Part shown: piece after piece, positions 11,601 to 26,600 of the stretch
How the letters are laid out: every line of letters begins with the position of its first letter
How positions within the stretch are numbered: position 1 is the first letter of the stretch
Translations under genes and position numbers: made by a program
Origin: Alitta virens
Lineage: Eukaryota; Annelida; Polychaeta; Phyllodocida; Nereididae
Assembly (NCBI GenBank): GCA_932294295.1
Contig: OW028573.1
Coordinates: forward strand, 382,001 to 446,000
Direction of reading: 5' to 3'
DNA length: 64,000 nucleotides
The notes under the pieces: generated by a model
Database searches by the model: none
Seen by the model: the letters and a program-made list of their open reading frames with translations, nothing else
What the model was told of the DNA's origin: nothing

Positions 11601-14600
11601 ATCTCCCAATGATGGATTTTAATGTACAGCAAGCAAACTTGCACGAAAGCCTCCTAAAAGGTGCATTGCAATAAGCATACTATTAGGCCTATGTCTCCCC
11701 ACAATGATCTACTGACAGCATTGCACAAATGTGAAGTATTGTAGTGGTTGTATGTGCAAGTGTTGCACCTGCTCAGTAAGATAAGATGAAAAGCACAGGT
11801 ATGACATCTGGTGAAAGGGACTGCAAAATGTCCACAAGAGATAGACATCTGGTGGCTACTGAGGGATGGGGGTGTATTAGAAACAGACGTATCAGACATA
11901 TGCTGCTGCTGCTGCTGCACCCCACAACATAACAGCAGCTGGCAATGTACCCCTACAACCAGGAAGCAGTGCCACCCCATCAGGTCAGCAAAGGTCAGGG
12001 TGGCGTGCCCCACGGGGGGGGGGGGGGGAGCTGACTGCACCTACTCCAGGTTTACCATAGCACCCTGTAGTTGTACTGTATATTGTAAGCAATTTCGGGG
12101 TCAGTTGAACCATGGAGTCACTAGTGACTCCATGGTTGAATCTCTTATTTAAGCACCAATTAAAAAAATACTCCTGAGAGATGTAGCATCAGTATAAAGC
12201 CAGGGGGAGCAACTGGAAACCGTGTCAGGCTGTTCCTTTCTTGCATGGCAGCGGACCAGCAGCTCGACTTGGCAGTCGTGGATTCCCAGGGTCCCCCAGC
12301 CGCCATATTGGATTCCAGACTGCATCTGTTTATTGGAGGAGAATCAAGGAAAGGGAAATAAATGCCCACAATGTCCCGGCATGGTCCCAGCCAAGGCAAT
12401 CATTGGAACATGCACCTGAGAGGACCAAAAATAGTCAGAATATCCCATGTGCCGTATGCCATGCATAGTTGCCATGCATAGTTGCCATGCATACCTGTCA
12501 TATTAATACTATTACTGTACAGTGTACATCATTGTATACATTTCACTAGCTGTATTGTGTATCTAGTTTACCTCAGGTCATCAGAACTACAGTAAGTATA
12601 GGCTGTATACCACATTGAAAGTAAAACAACTTTTATTGTTTTTCTTTAGTTTTATGAAAGATTATAGCTGTTGTTTGTGGCTTCTATTCTAAAGGTCAGT
12701 TCTGTTGTGGTTTTTGTTTATGCCCAGACTGCATGTCGAACATTCCAATGGAACTTTGCAAAGAAGGTAGGAGAGTGCTGGATTAACCTTGAGTTACCTT
12801 ACAGGTCACGCACACGTGACTAAGATTTCATAATCACGTGGGGTTGGATTAATCATTCATCACGTGGTGGGACTAACTCGTTTTTGTCTCTATATAACTT
12901 TCGTTTTCCTTTTTCGAGTAAATTTTACAAATAAGTAAAAGTACTAAGTGGTTTTCTGTGCACATGGAATTGGCCACACTCTGTATACTAACAGTTTTAC
13001 AGTGTTGTTATTTAACCACAGAGTGCTCACATTGAGTGGTACAGTGTGATGCAGAATCACGTGTAACAATTGTGTGGATGCAATCAGTTAATGGGATAAC
13101 TAGGAACAGCTCAATCTACACCAGCTCACTGAGCCCACATAGGTTTTTCTCATGACCATGCCAATTGAATAGAACACCCATCACACAACTGCAGGTACCG
13201 ATCAATACAGATACATTAATTCCCATGGTCAGGTTTTGCTTTCAGCTCATTTAAAAATTAGCGTCCTTCTTTTCTCGATCGAACTGGTCGATATTTTCTA
13301 CCTGCTTTTTAACTGTAAAAAAGAAAGAAAGATAAAAAGACGTCTATTAGAGCATTGCAGACAGCCCAGGCTTGTTACCATTGATAAGGTCCTTGTGTCT
13401 ATAAATACCACAGCTCTTGTGATTCACAGCATTCTGGAGTATTTTTAGAATCCTTATTATTAAGAGTTTGTATTAATTGGAATCTACTTGGAAACGGCCA
13501 GAATTAGAAATCATAAGTACACAGTTCAAGTGCTGCATAATAATTATTCTATAACTGTTGATATCTACATGATTTATATTTCCTACATCACACAAACTCG
13601 TATTGCCAACTGTTACAGTATGAGATCATAATAAATGTGAGAAACAATGCTAATGTGATAAACAACATTAAATCAGTTTAACCATGGAGTGCTGAGTCAG
13701 CAGTTTCCACAGCGCTAGGATCCCCTCTCTTCTTAGCTTGACCTATAATCTGAAAGGCCAAGAAATACAATCACAGTTATATTACATATAGCCAGCCATA
13801 TTCATTTATATTATTAATATTTTCATTCTAGCAATTCTTTGACAATATTGATCAATATTCATTGAGGAAATTTATCTACACCTCACATTATTCATTCAGA
13901 CAACAGCTGTTGAAAATGATTCATTTGAGCAACAATCGATATCAGTGTTGACAGATTTTATTTCCGATATACCTGATCTCCCTCACACTTATGGATTGGT
14001 TTTTCATCAGGACTACCTCAATCAAGATGCTTGAAAAATCAAAATCAATTAAACCTTCAGAGTTTATGATAAAATGTGTTTAGATTTTGCACGATCTTGA
14101 AGTTTATTTCTGGCATTTCATTTTACAAGTACGATGCCTTTCCATTTAATAGAATGTTTACTAATAGTAAAATCTAAGGTTTGGCCCTTTGGTTGACATA
14201 AAGTATTTCCAGTTAATTCACAGAAGAATTCAATATGATAACGACCAGGACCAGTGGGAAGATCTGCAATGGCCACTGGTTTATTGGTATTTCAAATCTA
14301 AGTCTTCAAAAACAAGCAATGTGTCTCTGGAACTCGTGGGTGTGATATATGGCAACATTCACACTTCTTTAAGAGCTGTGTAGAGATTCCCGTTTAACTG
14401 GTTGCCTGAATGGTGCAGCTGAGCCTCCTGGGCCTAACTATGTAACTTCCGATTCACAAATGTGAAGACGAGTAGAAATCAATGCAGTTGACGTAAAGAC
14501 GGACCTAGCACGAAACGTCAAAACGTGACTGACGCAGGCCGTGACGCCATGACGTAACAGCTGTAAGTGAGGGGGATGCGATGGCAGCTGAGACTCTCAA

Positions 14601-17600
14601 CATCCGCTGCCAAAAATAATCATTATGTACATGGCGTGTTTACTGTTGCAGCGGCGCTCCTATTTGCCCTCCTTAAAGGTAAACATGTGCATTTGCGTGG
14701 AATTATATGGAAGTTTCAACACACAAAAAGGTGACCACCAAGAAATTAACAGATAGACCTTAGCTGTTGGGTTTTGGAACCGTTAAAGGCATACAGCACA
14801 CACAATGTGAACCAGTCCACATTGCTTACTTAGTCATCGATTGAATTAAGATGAATAAAAAGCATTTGGTTATTCACACCTTAATTACAGGTGTTTGTGA
14901 TCAAGATATCACTGTCGAAATGGCTGTTTAATTTATCAATGATACTTCTCAAAACAATTATTGAACTTATATCAGACACTGTATAATCAGTGACGTTCAT
15001 ATAGCAACTTGACAAGCATCTGGAATATGCCTAGCTGTTCAAATGCTAGAAGCAACGTTGCAGAAAAACAGCAAATCAGAATGACCACCTCTGAAATTTG
15101 CCACAAGGAATTCATGCTGCAGATTACGTCAGCAGAGGACTATTACAAGGAAAACATCACCAAAGACCAAAGACAACTGAAAATGCTCTACCACCATCAG
15201 TTGTGTGACCCCCCTCTGACGTCAGAGGCATGTTATCTTATTCGTATCACTTCATAGCAAGCCAGTTGGCTATCTGATGGGGAATCCCGAATGCTCGATT
15301 TCTGATGGCCTCAGCGGAGTGTTTCTGTAGTGGTCACACATTCCCTTCTAGGTTCGTCTTTTCATTGTGGGATTTCCCCAGCATTTCTGAAGAAGCCCCA
15401 ACCCTCATGTTAGCTCCACCACTCAGTCGATATAACAAAGAGTTATTTGTGTTAAGTGCAACTAAGTGGATTTCTGTTGCTTGGTTCTGTAAGCAGCAGT
15501 TAATAGCCGTATTGTGGAGAGAGGGTTATATTAGTCACCATATTCTGATGCTCTGCCATGGAAATACCAGAGAAGTTTGTAGCACAAAGTACATTTGCTT
15601 GTGTAATACAAGCAGTCGATGGTTTTTGTCATCAGCCAATTCCATTGCATTGTGGTTATGAGCGTGCTGGTACGGTTCCATCATATATTTTCAGACAGGT
15701 TGCATTCGAACTGGTGGTCTAAATTGGAAATACAAGATGTGGATTCTTCTGTTGATGATGAAACAAAGTATCTCGATAGACCAGTGGATTTGTTTAGTCA
15801 ATTACTTCATGTTAGTCTGTTAGTCCATTTTTGCAATAATCTTTTAAAACACTTGTTGCAGTCTTTGAGTTTCATCATTACATCTGCCTCTGGCAGCTGG
15901 TTTGATTATATGCTTCAGACTGGTATAGTAAGACGAAGTATAGTCAATGTACAATATGCAATCAATGAGTACTTGAAGAAGACTAATGTGTTACTCAATG
16001 GCTAATTATGGCTTAATGCTGCTAGTCTGAAGCTCAGCCAACTTATATGACCACTCTATCTAAATGGCGTACCATCAGTATAATTTCTTTTAAAAGTATA
16101 GAATTGCTTTGTAACATTATCAACACAAGAGTCCGCATCTTGTAGGTCCAATTTAGACCAGCAGTTAAAATGCAACCTACCTTAGAATAGAATGTGTTGA
16201 AACTCATGTTATGGCGTGAGCGTTAGTTTGATCACTGAAAAGGATTCTTTTGATCTTGGCATGCCTGTCTCTTTGCACTTGATGACACTTCTCCTAATAC
16301 CCGGAACTACTCTGACGTATTAGCCAGAGCACACACACAGCCTCCGAGCTTGTGATTAATTATTTACGATGTGGAGATATCAACCATTTGCACAACTACA
16401 GTTTGTTTTGAGTATAAAAAAAGTCACAAAGCTAATTAACGTCGTCTCTAACCAAATGTTTGGTTTTAGAATTAATTACATTAATCGCAGTCCATTAGAC
16501 ATTCTGGTGATTAGTGTACCTTAAATGAAACAGTGTGAAGCAACAATGAAAGCTTATTTTACGATGCCACTCTTCAGCAGAAACGAATGTGTCCTCTTCA
16601 GTTGAAAGGATAACCAGAAAATCGTCTGGTAAAGGAGACGATTCAAGTGGGGAAAATCCCATAAAGATAGTTTCTTATAAACCTGCACCATGAAATGGAG
16701 CACTCAGTGACCTGGGACCAAAGTAACTAAGTTCAAAGGGACTCTCTTCCATCCATCACTTGTCACTTCCTAAAACGTGTTATTTGACAACGATTGGGGG
16801 TCAGGGGTTAACACCATTCTTGAGCAGTCAATGAACAAGAGCAAAATGAGAATTACAGACAATTGCCCACAATAGCCATCAAGCGTTATGAATGCCAGTG
16901 GTAATTTAGGAGGTGGTCTCCCGCTAATGATCCAGATTGATGGTTTGGTTTGTTGCTGTTTTCACAGCAGTCGGCAGCTGCTTGGTCTCTGCTTGAATAC
17001 ACAGTAGCAGCAGAGAGTTAATCCCTGCCTCAGCAGGATGCCTATTGTCATCGATCTGTTCTGATATTGATTGGATCCAAAGTGATCGATCTCTCCTCTC
17101 CCTCTGTTTGTTCATTTCTCATCTGAGATGGCTGCCATTTCTCTCATTATAGCCTCAGCCCTGTCTCACTTGTGTCTCAATGGCTTGTAATGCTCATCTG
17201 TCAGCAAAAACCAATATAAACTGAAACTCAGCGTAAACACACACTAGTCAATATCACCAATATAGAAAGTAATGTATTCATTACATACTACCCAGCCCAT
17301 TTAGTATCATCTGATCTGTCTGCCCTCAGCCCTCGACTGTTTGATCCATTCACATGACGCTCAATTCACTACAGCCTCCAGGGATCCCTTAATGTCAGTT
17401 CTTGTTTTAACTTCAGTGTTTTTACCATCCAATTATACAGCAACAAAACACGTTACGAAACTCTTTTGAGTGCTTCTAGTGCATTTATAGGATATAGCGA
17501 GTGAAACAGTTTAGCCCTGTTTGACACCAGAACACACACGCTGAATGGATCACCAGAACAAACAAAATCAGGGACAGCCAAATTGCAGCCATTTCCAGTG

Positions 17601-20600
17601 CTTTAGAAAAACGCTGACTTCACACTGGTCATATTTGACAAAAGATTTTCAGGCTGCCAAAAATAGCATAGAACCTCTAAAAATAGCTTGTGAGATTGAT
17701 TTGGGGGGAAGTAGAAAATGAGACCAATTTTTGACAGTATTGATATTGTTGGAGAATGGTAGATTTTCGCACATCATGCACGAATTGGGAAGTAGTGCAT
17801 TACGTGGTCAAGTGTATTTCAACGTGTCTGTTACAGATTTCTCCTCTGTGGGCTGATGTCGCATTAACCAAATAACCATCAAAACAACTTTTGAAAAACA
17901 AAAACTATCTATATAAATGTAAAACAAGACCACATTTCCATAAACAATGTCATGTTTTCTGGTAGCATCTGGGAAAATGTGCAATCAATTTCTGATGTAC
18001 TTTTTTAATGAAAGTAAATGAATAAACAGTCGGTGTTTCATGACGATATGTTTCAAGTTTTTGCAAGTGAATTTCAGGCAGGTTAATATAAAATGCGAAT
18101 TGCGATCTGGTTGCATTGCAGCTGGAGACAGATCCAATTGTGGCTTCTGCTGTTTTACAAGGAAAAAGCCAGCAAGTGGTGTTTTTCGATCTCAGCTGTT
18201 TTCATATGGAGTAAAAATGGCCATGCAGATAAGGTTACTCCCTAAGGCATAAGAGGGTCGTATCATATTCTCCAGGCCCATTGCTTAAAACAGCCTCTGG
18301 TCTCCAGAAATATCTTGTCTTGCTTTTTCTGTTCCTCAATCACAATTGTGTCTGAAAATGTCTGGAAAAATGGAGTCCGGACTGATGTGGTAAAAATAGT
18401 GGGCAGTTTCCGTGCAGTTTGTACAGCAACTTGTCAGTTGTGGATGATAAACTTGGGGCAGGGGCAGCTGGCTCTGTTGATCTGCACAAATTGCCAGAAT
18501 TTCATTTTCATACGGCTGCCTGTGGTGGCCCCCCAAGCAACAAAAGACCAAGTCCTTGAGGCTGAGTCCATAGTGAAGAAGCAAGAAGTGACCAATACTG
18601 GTCAATGTGGTCATCTAGCTCTGTCCACAAATTGATGTGCTCTGCATTCTGAATTATGGCTAGAGGGGGGAGGGGAGGGGTGCATATCATATCATGCTGT
18701 GCATCTGACCTTCTTGGTAATACTGATCTGTGTCCCTCTTGCAATATCAGCCATATCAGTACTGTGTTCAGATCAAAATCGTGTTGCATTTAATCTGCAA
18801 CATATCATTCGGTGCTGCACATGAGATGATATGCAGACCTACAGGTCATAATTTGTTCAAAAGCAACACATTGTCTTCATTGACAGACATGAAGGTATGG
18901 TCTAACCAGGCAGATCTAACAGCACAGTCTAGCAGCACAGTAGAGCACACTTGGTTTAACTTTGTGCAAATGTCATGACCCATGTCTATGGTGGTCAGTG
19001 GGTGATTGATGGTCAGCTGTGAGGCCCCTGGACGTTTGGACCACCTTGAGTTAGGATTGTATTGGATGGATGGGAGTCTAACGTGCGTGTTATTGATAAT
19101 AAGGTGTACTAGGCTTCATATTGGCGTGTTCGTCTGAGATTAATCTGTTATTAATGGTCTGGTGCAGTGCCATGGAAGGTCATCACAGCTCTAACAGTTA
19201 GTAGCATTACTACTACTATTTGATGCTTTTAATATACATAGAATGGTGATTATCAACTGCATAAGAGCCCATGACATATTTAATTTAGCCATATATATTG
19301 ATATTGGGATTATTATCATTACTTCTGATAGTTTTCATTTCTATATCGATCAGAGGTGATCCATCTTACCATCCAGGGTGACCAATGAGTCATGACAATC
19401 CCAGGCCTCGATGAAAACTTGTGGAGGTAGGTTGTCATGGGTTGCCAGAAAATTTCTGGGATAAGGCAGCAAGCAGACCAGGCTCTTTGGTGGCTTCATG
19501 TTGTGCCTGAATGAGTGGACATCTGCAGTGGACCGTTGACCATCTGCAGATTGGTCAGTGGCTAGTGTGGTGCTATGACCAGTCTGCCTGGTGCTCAGTT
19601 AGTAGCTGGTGGCCCTCTCAGTTAGCCGCCCATCCCAAGAAGAAGGGGTCATTTCACCCGGCAGCTGACAGTTGTAGACCCCCAAGTCACATTACCCTCT
19701 TGATTTCCTGTCACTGCTGAGCCATGCCCCTTTGGTTTCTCAGATTGATCTAATCCGTTTCTGGTCACTATGATCTTCACTGATCAACAATCTGAGCCAC
19801 GACATCCAATCGATTCTACCATATGCAACAACTCACCATGTCACCTCAGCCTTCGGGCATACATTGATTTATATACCGATCGCCCAATTGTTGTTCCTTG
19901 AAACTGTGGTGCCCCAAAAATGATTGATACATTCATTTAACAATGACAATGTGTCTTAACTATATCTGAAATCTGACTGCAGAATACTTGTAGTCAGCCA
20001 TTAGATTTGTTGAGCTCATTTCCGCGCCGTGACATTGATCCACACTTTGGTCACCACATCAAAAGGCTCTTAATTACAGACTTTGATCACCAGGATCAAT
20101 CCTTTGTCGTCTAATTCAGTTACAATTGGAGCATTTATTGGGGCGCTACTCACGGTCTGACGCCTTGCAATACATCTAAATCCTGGCTTACGAACTTCAT
20201 AACATGATAAATAGGTTACTGGATGCTGTGTATATGACATGTGAGTAAGGCAATCTTCGTGTTGTCTTGTACCAGCAGAGTGTTGGCAGATAATCTCTGA
20301 CTGATGACTACAGAAAATGGCGGGACAGAAGACTATCTTTAATGTAGTTCTGCCTCTACAAGTAATAAGGAATTTGCGGAGTGTCTGACAGCAAACAGCG
20401 AACTGTGGAAGGGACAGCAGAGATTGTAATGATCACTGCAAACAATGGGGACAATGGTAACAGCATGGGGCGCCTTTTGCTATTGTTCTCACACAATTGG
20501 GGAGGATAGTGCTAGTCCCTAGGGGGCGCCTCAGTCCCCTGCTGCAGTAGAATCAGGTCAATGACGCGAAGATGAGAAGGAGGCTGGCCGGAAATGAATC

Positions 20601-23600
20601 TGTCAATTGCATTAGATCAGAAGGAGGCAGACAAGCGCTGAAGGTCAACTGCCTTGCCTAGACCCTTTGAAACAGGTGTATATTGTGCTCATATCTGGCT
20701 GTATTTGTGTCAACCTTCACCCAGACATTCTCCCCTTGGCTAGACTGCCAAACATTCAAGTGTTGCTTGATTGGCTTCAGTCAAAGCTGCTGCATATCAT
20801 GTAGAATATCATAAAACAGATGTTTGCCACTGTTTGAATGATAATATTATGCAACTTTATGAAATATATTGTTCATTTGCAATGTACACTGTAGCAAATT
20901 AAGGATCTGATCTTTATGCCTTCAACCGATGTAGACCAAAGGATAGCACTGTCTTTATCTGTTACAGGAATACTTTTCAGAATATCAGTTGTCGATCATC
21001 TATTAAAATGGTATGCACCCATCAACTCCTGATTATGCCAATGATACTGGTAATATTAAGTGATCCAGCTTAAAATCGGAATAATTGAGTCTGCAGCCAT
21101 TGTTAAATTAATAATTGCATTTTCTATCAATCTTATAGTACGGTTAGATCTATTGGAGCGTTTAACTGCAATGAATGAAACGTATTGTCCTATAAACTCC
21201 TGGCTGATAAACATGACCAAAATACAATGAACACCTGTCCTCTTCCTTCATTATAAGAGAGCTCTGGTGGTTATACACGTCTCCTGCCTTTCCTGCCAGC
21301 TAGGTGAAATTGTGAATCAATTCTCTGCTTTCCTGTTACCCTGGAGTCTGCCTCCCAAGGCCAGGAATTGAAAGCGGAATTAGTTTAGCCAGACGAGGGC
21401 CTTATGGCATCATAAAGCGCTGGGAGTTTGGATCACCAGAGTATGTGGTGTATTACAGTTTAGGATCACCACAGCATCAATTTCCAATTCAGGTTGATGA
21501 TGTTTTGATAAACTTTCGGGTGAAGGTGAAGTAACTTTCCAAAGAAATAGTCGTTAATTTCTTTGAATCTCACTGTTATGATAGCCGTAATTCTTTATTA
21601 GTGTGTTATGTCAGAAGACTGTTATGTATGTAGATCTAGATTCTTCACCATTTTTGGTGTAGTTCATAAGTGACATTGAAATGCACAGAAAGCAATGTAG
21701 TATAGTTACCCATTGCTAGTGAGTGGGTGAACCTCTCTCTCCCCGAAGGTGAACATTAGTCCAGATATTTGCAGAGGAGGTAGGCAAATAGAAGGTTGAC
21801 ACTTGTCCATGTCAAACAGTCCCATGCCATTAGATGGTGGAGAGCCATTAACGCATCCCAGCATATAGCAGGATATATGGCTAATGTTAACATGAATCAG
21901 CACAGATGGACCAAATGCAGCATCCATTGCACAAGCTATTGCAACTGTAGTTGTGAGTGTAGCATGCATACATAGGCATCCAAATGTTATTTCAGTCCTT
22001 TGGTACGTCTACAGGTTATAGTAACCTGTACTTAATGGCCATTATATTCAAAGGAGCCTTTGGTATGCAAGGTGTGGATACGATGGGTTCACAGCACCAC
22101 CCTGTGTGACTCCATTGCCGTTTGGGATGTGCTCAAAATATAGCAGCTGTATATTGCATCATGCATAAATGTATCAGGTATGCATCTGCAAATACAATAT
22201 GTAAGTGGAATCAGATCATGTTTAGTGAGTAGTCGTGGGTCAATGTACTTGCCCCGGCATATGACCCTTAGTGAGTGGGTGAAACTGCCTCAGAATTCAC
22301 TATATCCATTGCATAGAAGGTAGCACAATATCAGCGAGTGAGGGGCCATTCAGTCTGCATTCTCTATTGACCAGTGGAGGAACAGTGATACTGCTGCTGC
22401 TGCTGATGGATGATGCGAGTGGCTTCTCAGCTCATGCTGTCTTCAGCATCCTGCAAAAGCAAAGGGCGGTTGCTGCTGCTGCTGCTGCTGCTGCTGATGT
22501 TCCTCTTGTCTATTCTTTGTGGCATCGCTGCATTGATTTGCAAATTCACTGCTTGCTGTCCCAGATTCAGGTCTTGTTCTAGCTTAATCACATCCACATC
22601 CCCTTTGCCTCCCCATCTCTTTCTGGTCCAGCCGCTGCTTGCAAAAGTCAAAAATCAAGATGAGAATCAGAAGAGCCCTGGCCCCTCATGCCCCTTATAA
22701 TAATAGTCCACAACCATATCTCCATTTCTCTTATGAATCACACCATAAGCCACAAATCACGACCAAAATAGACGTCACGTTTAACATTCTTCCACTCATT
22801 TGTAAGTGTTTGGGTTTTCATTTATGTATTAGTTTGTTTTGTTTAACAACACATTGTACATCATATTCACATAACAAACATTAACATATTTTTAGTAGTT
22901 ATACCTCAATATGTTCAATCTTATTTTTTTAATGTATAAGCATTGTTATGCTATGCACTATGTCATCTCGCAACTTTTTGTACTTTTCGATATAGTAAAA
23001 TAACAATTTACAATATTCAATGTAGTCATTATGTACCTGTAACTTTTGATATACGTTTTACTAATGCAAAGTCCATTTCAGCTTTTCACTGAGTAGATGT
23101 AGCCATTTAGCTAGATCAGACACAACTCCTTGGAAGCAAATACGCATGCTCCTGTCCCACGTCGTCCATTGTTCCTTCCCGTTTGTCTGCGCATGTCTGT
23201 TGTCTGTCTGTCCTATTTCTCTATCTTTTTATCTTCTTCAATTAAGAGCACGTAGTGTGTTGATTTTTGCAACAGCAATTTTGCATGCTTGTGGTTTTTT
23301 ACTATTTAGGTTAGTAAATGATTTTAAGATGGATTGAACTTTTTATTTTTTAATTCTTTGAAATCTGATAACTGTGCGTTAACAAGATTTTTCGTTTCAA
23401 GAACATTCAGCAGAGCTGCTCTATAATTTGCCATTAAACCTTGCTGGCTAGCTAGCTAGACTGGGGCCATACCATCCCCTGCCCAGCTGATGCTGCTGTG
23501 AAAATTTCGTGTGTCACATTGTTGTGAAAATCATGAAGTCCACTGTGCTTGGAGTTCACGATGGTGTGAAAGCTAAGGAGCAACAACAGCGGTTACCATG

Positions 23601-26600
23601 CCAACCGCGTGTATACAACACATACTTCCGGCTGCTACAAAAATAATGTGAACATGTCTCCTGTTTCTGTCTGCTCGGCTCTAACTCTATGCTGCTGCTC
23701 TCTCAAATTGAATTCACTAACTTTCCCTCTCCTCCTAACTCTCTCTAACTGTGTGGCAACCCATTTTGAACAAGCGTGCTGTGATTGACCCGTAAGCTTC
23801 CTGGAGTGTGGGTTGGGCCTAGCTCTGGCCCATCTAGCAAAACCAGTGCAGCGTATGCTACTAACAGGGATTCGAAACCAAACCACTGCTTGCTTCTGTT
23901 CGCTCTTGACTGCCTGGACTTGCCTCTACCGTCCTGAAAAGCATCTTAACTCACTCTCCCTTTATCATTATATATTACATACAATTATTTGTATATTAAA
24001 TTCTCAGTGTGACCTCTAACAGCTACTTTTTTTTACATTTCAATTCCACTGAAATGAACTTTCCTCCAACTGGTGTCCTCCACTAACGCACTACTCCTTC
24101 GCATGTACAGTAACTGACCTAAACGCTCATTTGTCCGCCTAACCAAACATGTCCGCATTCAGGTGTCCGGAGTACAAATTTGTCCTTCTCGGCTCGAGGC
24201 ATCAGTCCAAGTTCAAGGCCAGAGCGAACTACAACGCAAGGAGCAATGACGTCATCAAAAGTTGTGTACTTATTGAATATCAAAATATATCAATACGTAT
24301 ATGACATGGACATAATATATTTCAGGTGTTGGCAGTAATTTCCATCCTATTCATCATTCTGTCGACAATTGCCCTGACTCTAAACACAATCCCTGGCATC
24401 CAGGATAAGGATGAGTTTGATAACCCCACGGACAATCACCACCTAGCGTTGGTCGAGGCAGTCTGCATCGGCTGGTTCACCCTAGAGTATTTATTGCGAT
24501 TTTGGGCATCGCCAAATAAATGGAAGTTCTTCAAAGGAGCTTTAAATTTGATAGACTTGCTGGCAATCTTGCCCTATTTTATATCCCTTGGCCTAGCCGA
24601 GTCGAACCGCAGTGCTGAGCAGTTCCACAATGTTCGGCGAGTTGTACAGATCTTCCGAATTATGCGAATTCTTAGGATTTTGAAACTAGCCCGCCATTCG
24701 ACGGGCCTGCAGTCGCTTGGGTACACCCTTCAGCGGTCGTACAAGGAGCTGGGCCTGTTAATGATGTTCCTGGCCATAGGCGTGCTACTGTTTTCCAGCT
24801 TGGCCTACTTCGCCGAGAAGGACGAGCCGGACACAAAGTACGTCAGCATTCCAGAGACGTTCTGGTGGGCCGCCATCACCATGACGACCGTCGGGTATGG
24901 CGACATCTATCCCACCACCATCCTGGGAAAAGTCGTCGGCAGTGTGTGTTGTATATGCGGCGTGCTGGTTATTGCTTTACCCATTCCCATCATCGTGAAC
25001 AATTTTGCCGAGTTCTACAAAGACCAGATGAGAAGAGAGAAGGCCATGAAACGCAAGGAGGCGCTTGAGAGGGCCAAGAGAACGGGCAGCATCGTTTCCT
25101 TCCAGGGGGGCGACATCGTCGAAACTTTCTCACGGAGCATGAATCTTCTGACTGAACAAGGCCTCAAGCCGGACAATCCCCATTTGGGGGCAGAGAACGC
25201 CAGTCATTCTGGGGGATCCCAAGGGGGTAACAACACCTGTGCGATCAAGGTGCCCGACCACACCCTCAAGCTCACCCTCCCTGGTCACCATGACGCCGAG
25301 TCACTTCCGGACAACCCCAGCGCCACCAACCTGCTTGACGTCGATCGGGAATCTATGCAACGGATGGCTGCCTCCCAGCCTGCTCTCACTTCCCAGGTAT
25401 GTGCCTTGCTTTGCTCTCATTTCCATCTTCTTAACTTTACTATAACTGATTCATTAACATCACATCAATTCAGCTACAGGCACCATTCTATACACTGTAC
25501 TCCAGTTTTCCAGTTTTAACCATACGAAGCATGCACTATAGTAATGTTTTGTTGGTTTAGAGAATGTAAATAACTTGCTGCAGAACATGACTGCCAAAGG
25601 ATCACCACAAGCTCCAGCCCGACATAACTATATCGATTCATTCCAATACTCTTGCCACTACATGCATTATTACTTTTTATCACCATTTTCCATGATATCA
25701 GTCACTAAGCCCAATGAATCTTGCTTTTAAACATGTATGTGCCATAAGGTTCTAGTGCAACATTGAATCAGACAGCAAGATTAACAGCCAGCTGAGACCC
25801 AATCTGGAAATGAGCGAGTCCTTGGGCACCTATTGATCACAGCCAAGAGCTGCCACGGTTGTCACTGAAAAAACACTTGAATCAGTATTGACATTGTACA
25901 TAACCAGCTTCATGCTGCTCTTAATTGAACAACAATCCAGTTTTGAAAACTTCCAAGTTCCAGAGTGTGAGTGCCTGTAATCTACAGCCATAAAATGAGC
26001 CTTCATTGATATTTTTTAAGTCACTCCAAAGTTAGTTACTTTTACCTTTGAAGAACGTGTTGTTTTCTTATAAACATTCCAACTCCGTACAGCAAACAAA
26101 AGACTGTAACCTTTAATTAAATATCATGGAAGTGACAAAAAGTACAATGTGTTCCAAATATAATTGTGAGATTTTTCGATTTAAAATACAAATCTGTGTT
26201 ATAGGTGGGATTTCTGTCACAGTCATGTTCTGCTGGAAGATGTTTTTGGATTCACCTTTAAGAACTAACAACACCAAGCAATTAAATTCTCTGTACATAG
26301 CAGAATCATTCTGACACTTGTGTAACAGAACAAACAACAGCAGTAGGAGAGTGCTTAACATGTGAGGTCATGGACAGCTGTGATGGGGGATTAAGCAATT
26401 AGAGTCCCGTTATACATAATAAAGTAGATGTGCTATGTGTACTGGGACAGTTGTCAACTACTTCCCCCATGGCAGCCATCGTTTGCCCCTCGCAACACCA
26501 ATAAACAGCATGTTTACACCTCCTCTGCCCCTTACCACACTAACAAATTTGGCAGATCTTTTCATTGAGTTAAAATGACTTGCACGTAATACCTAACACC

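Larger units (their letters stand above)
8616..24325. other. Kv2 intron 1 (15.7 kb)
   Basis: Phase-0 intron between the T1 exon and S1. No other protein gene is recognised on either strand. It holds four CTG tracts (9680-9708, 11901-11918, 22391-22405, 22471-22496), a G-run near 12013-12028, a 30-bp palindrome (12108-12137), a 13-bp triple repeat (12457-12496), a TGACG cluster (about 14485-14565), possible TATA promoters (10386 and about 12892), and a perfect CRE at about 24247 close to exon 2. Confidence 0.8.

Noticed and set aside
12890..12960. TATATAAC box and downstream T-rich segment suggesting a solo LTR
   Set aside because: No TG..CA ends or target duplication could be located.
18661..18681. 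Possible G-quadruplex (G6-A-G4-A-G4)
   Set aside because: Only three separated G-runs, so a strict four-run quadruplex is not met.
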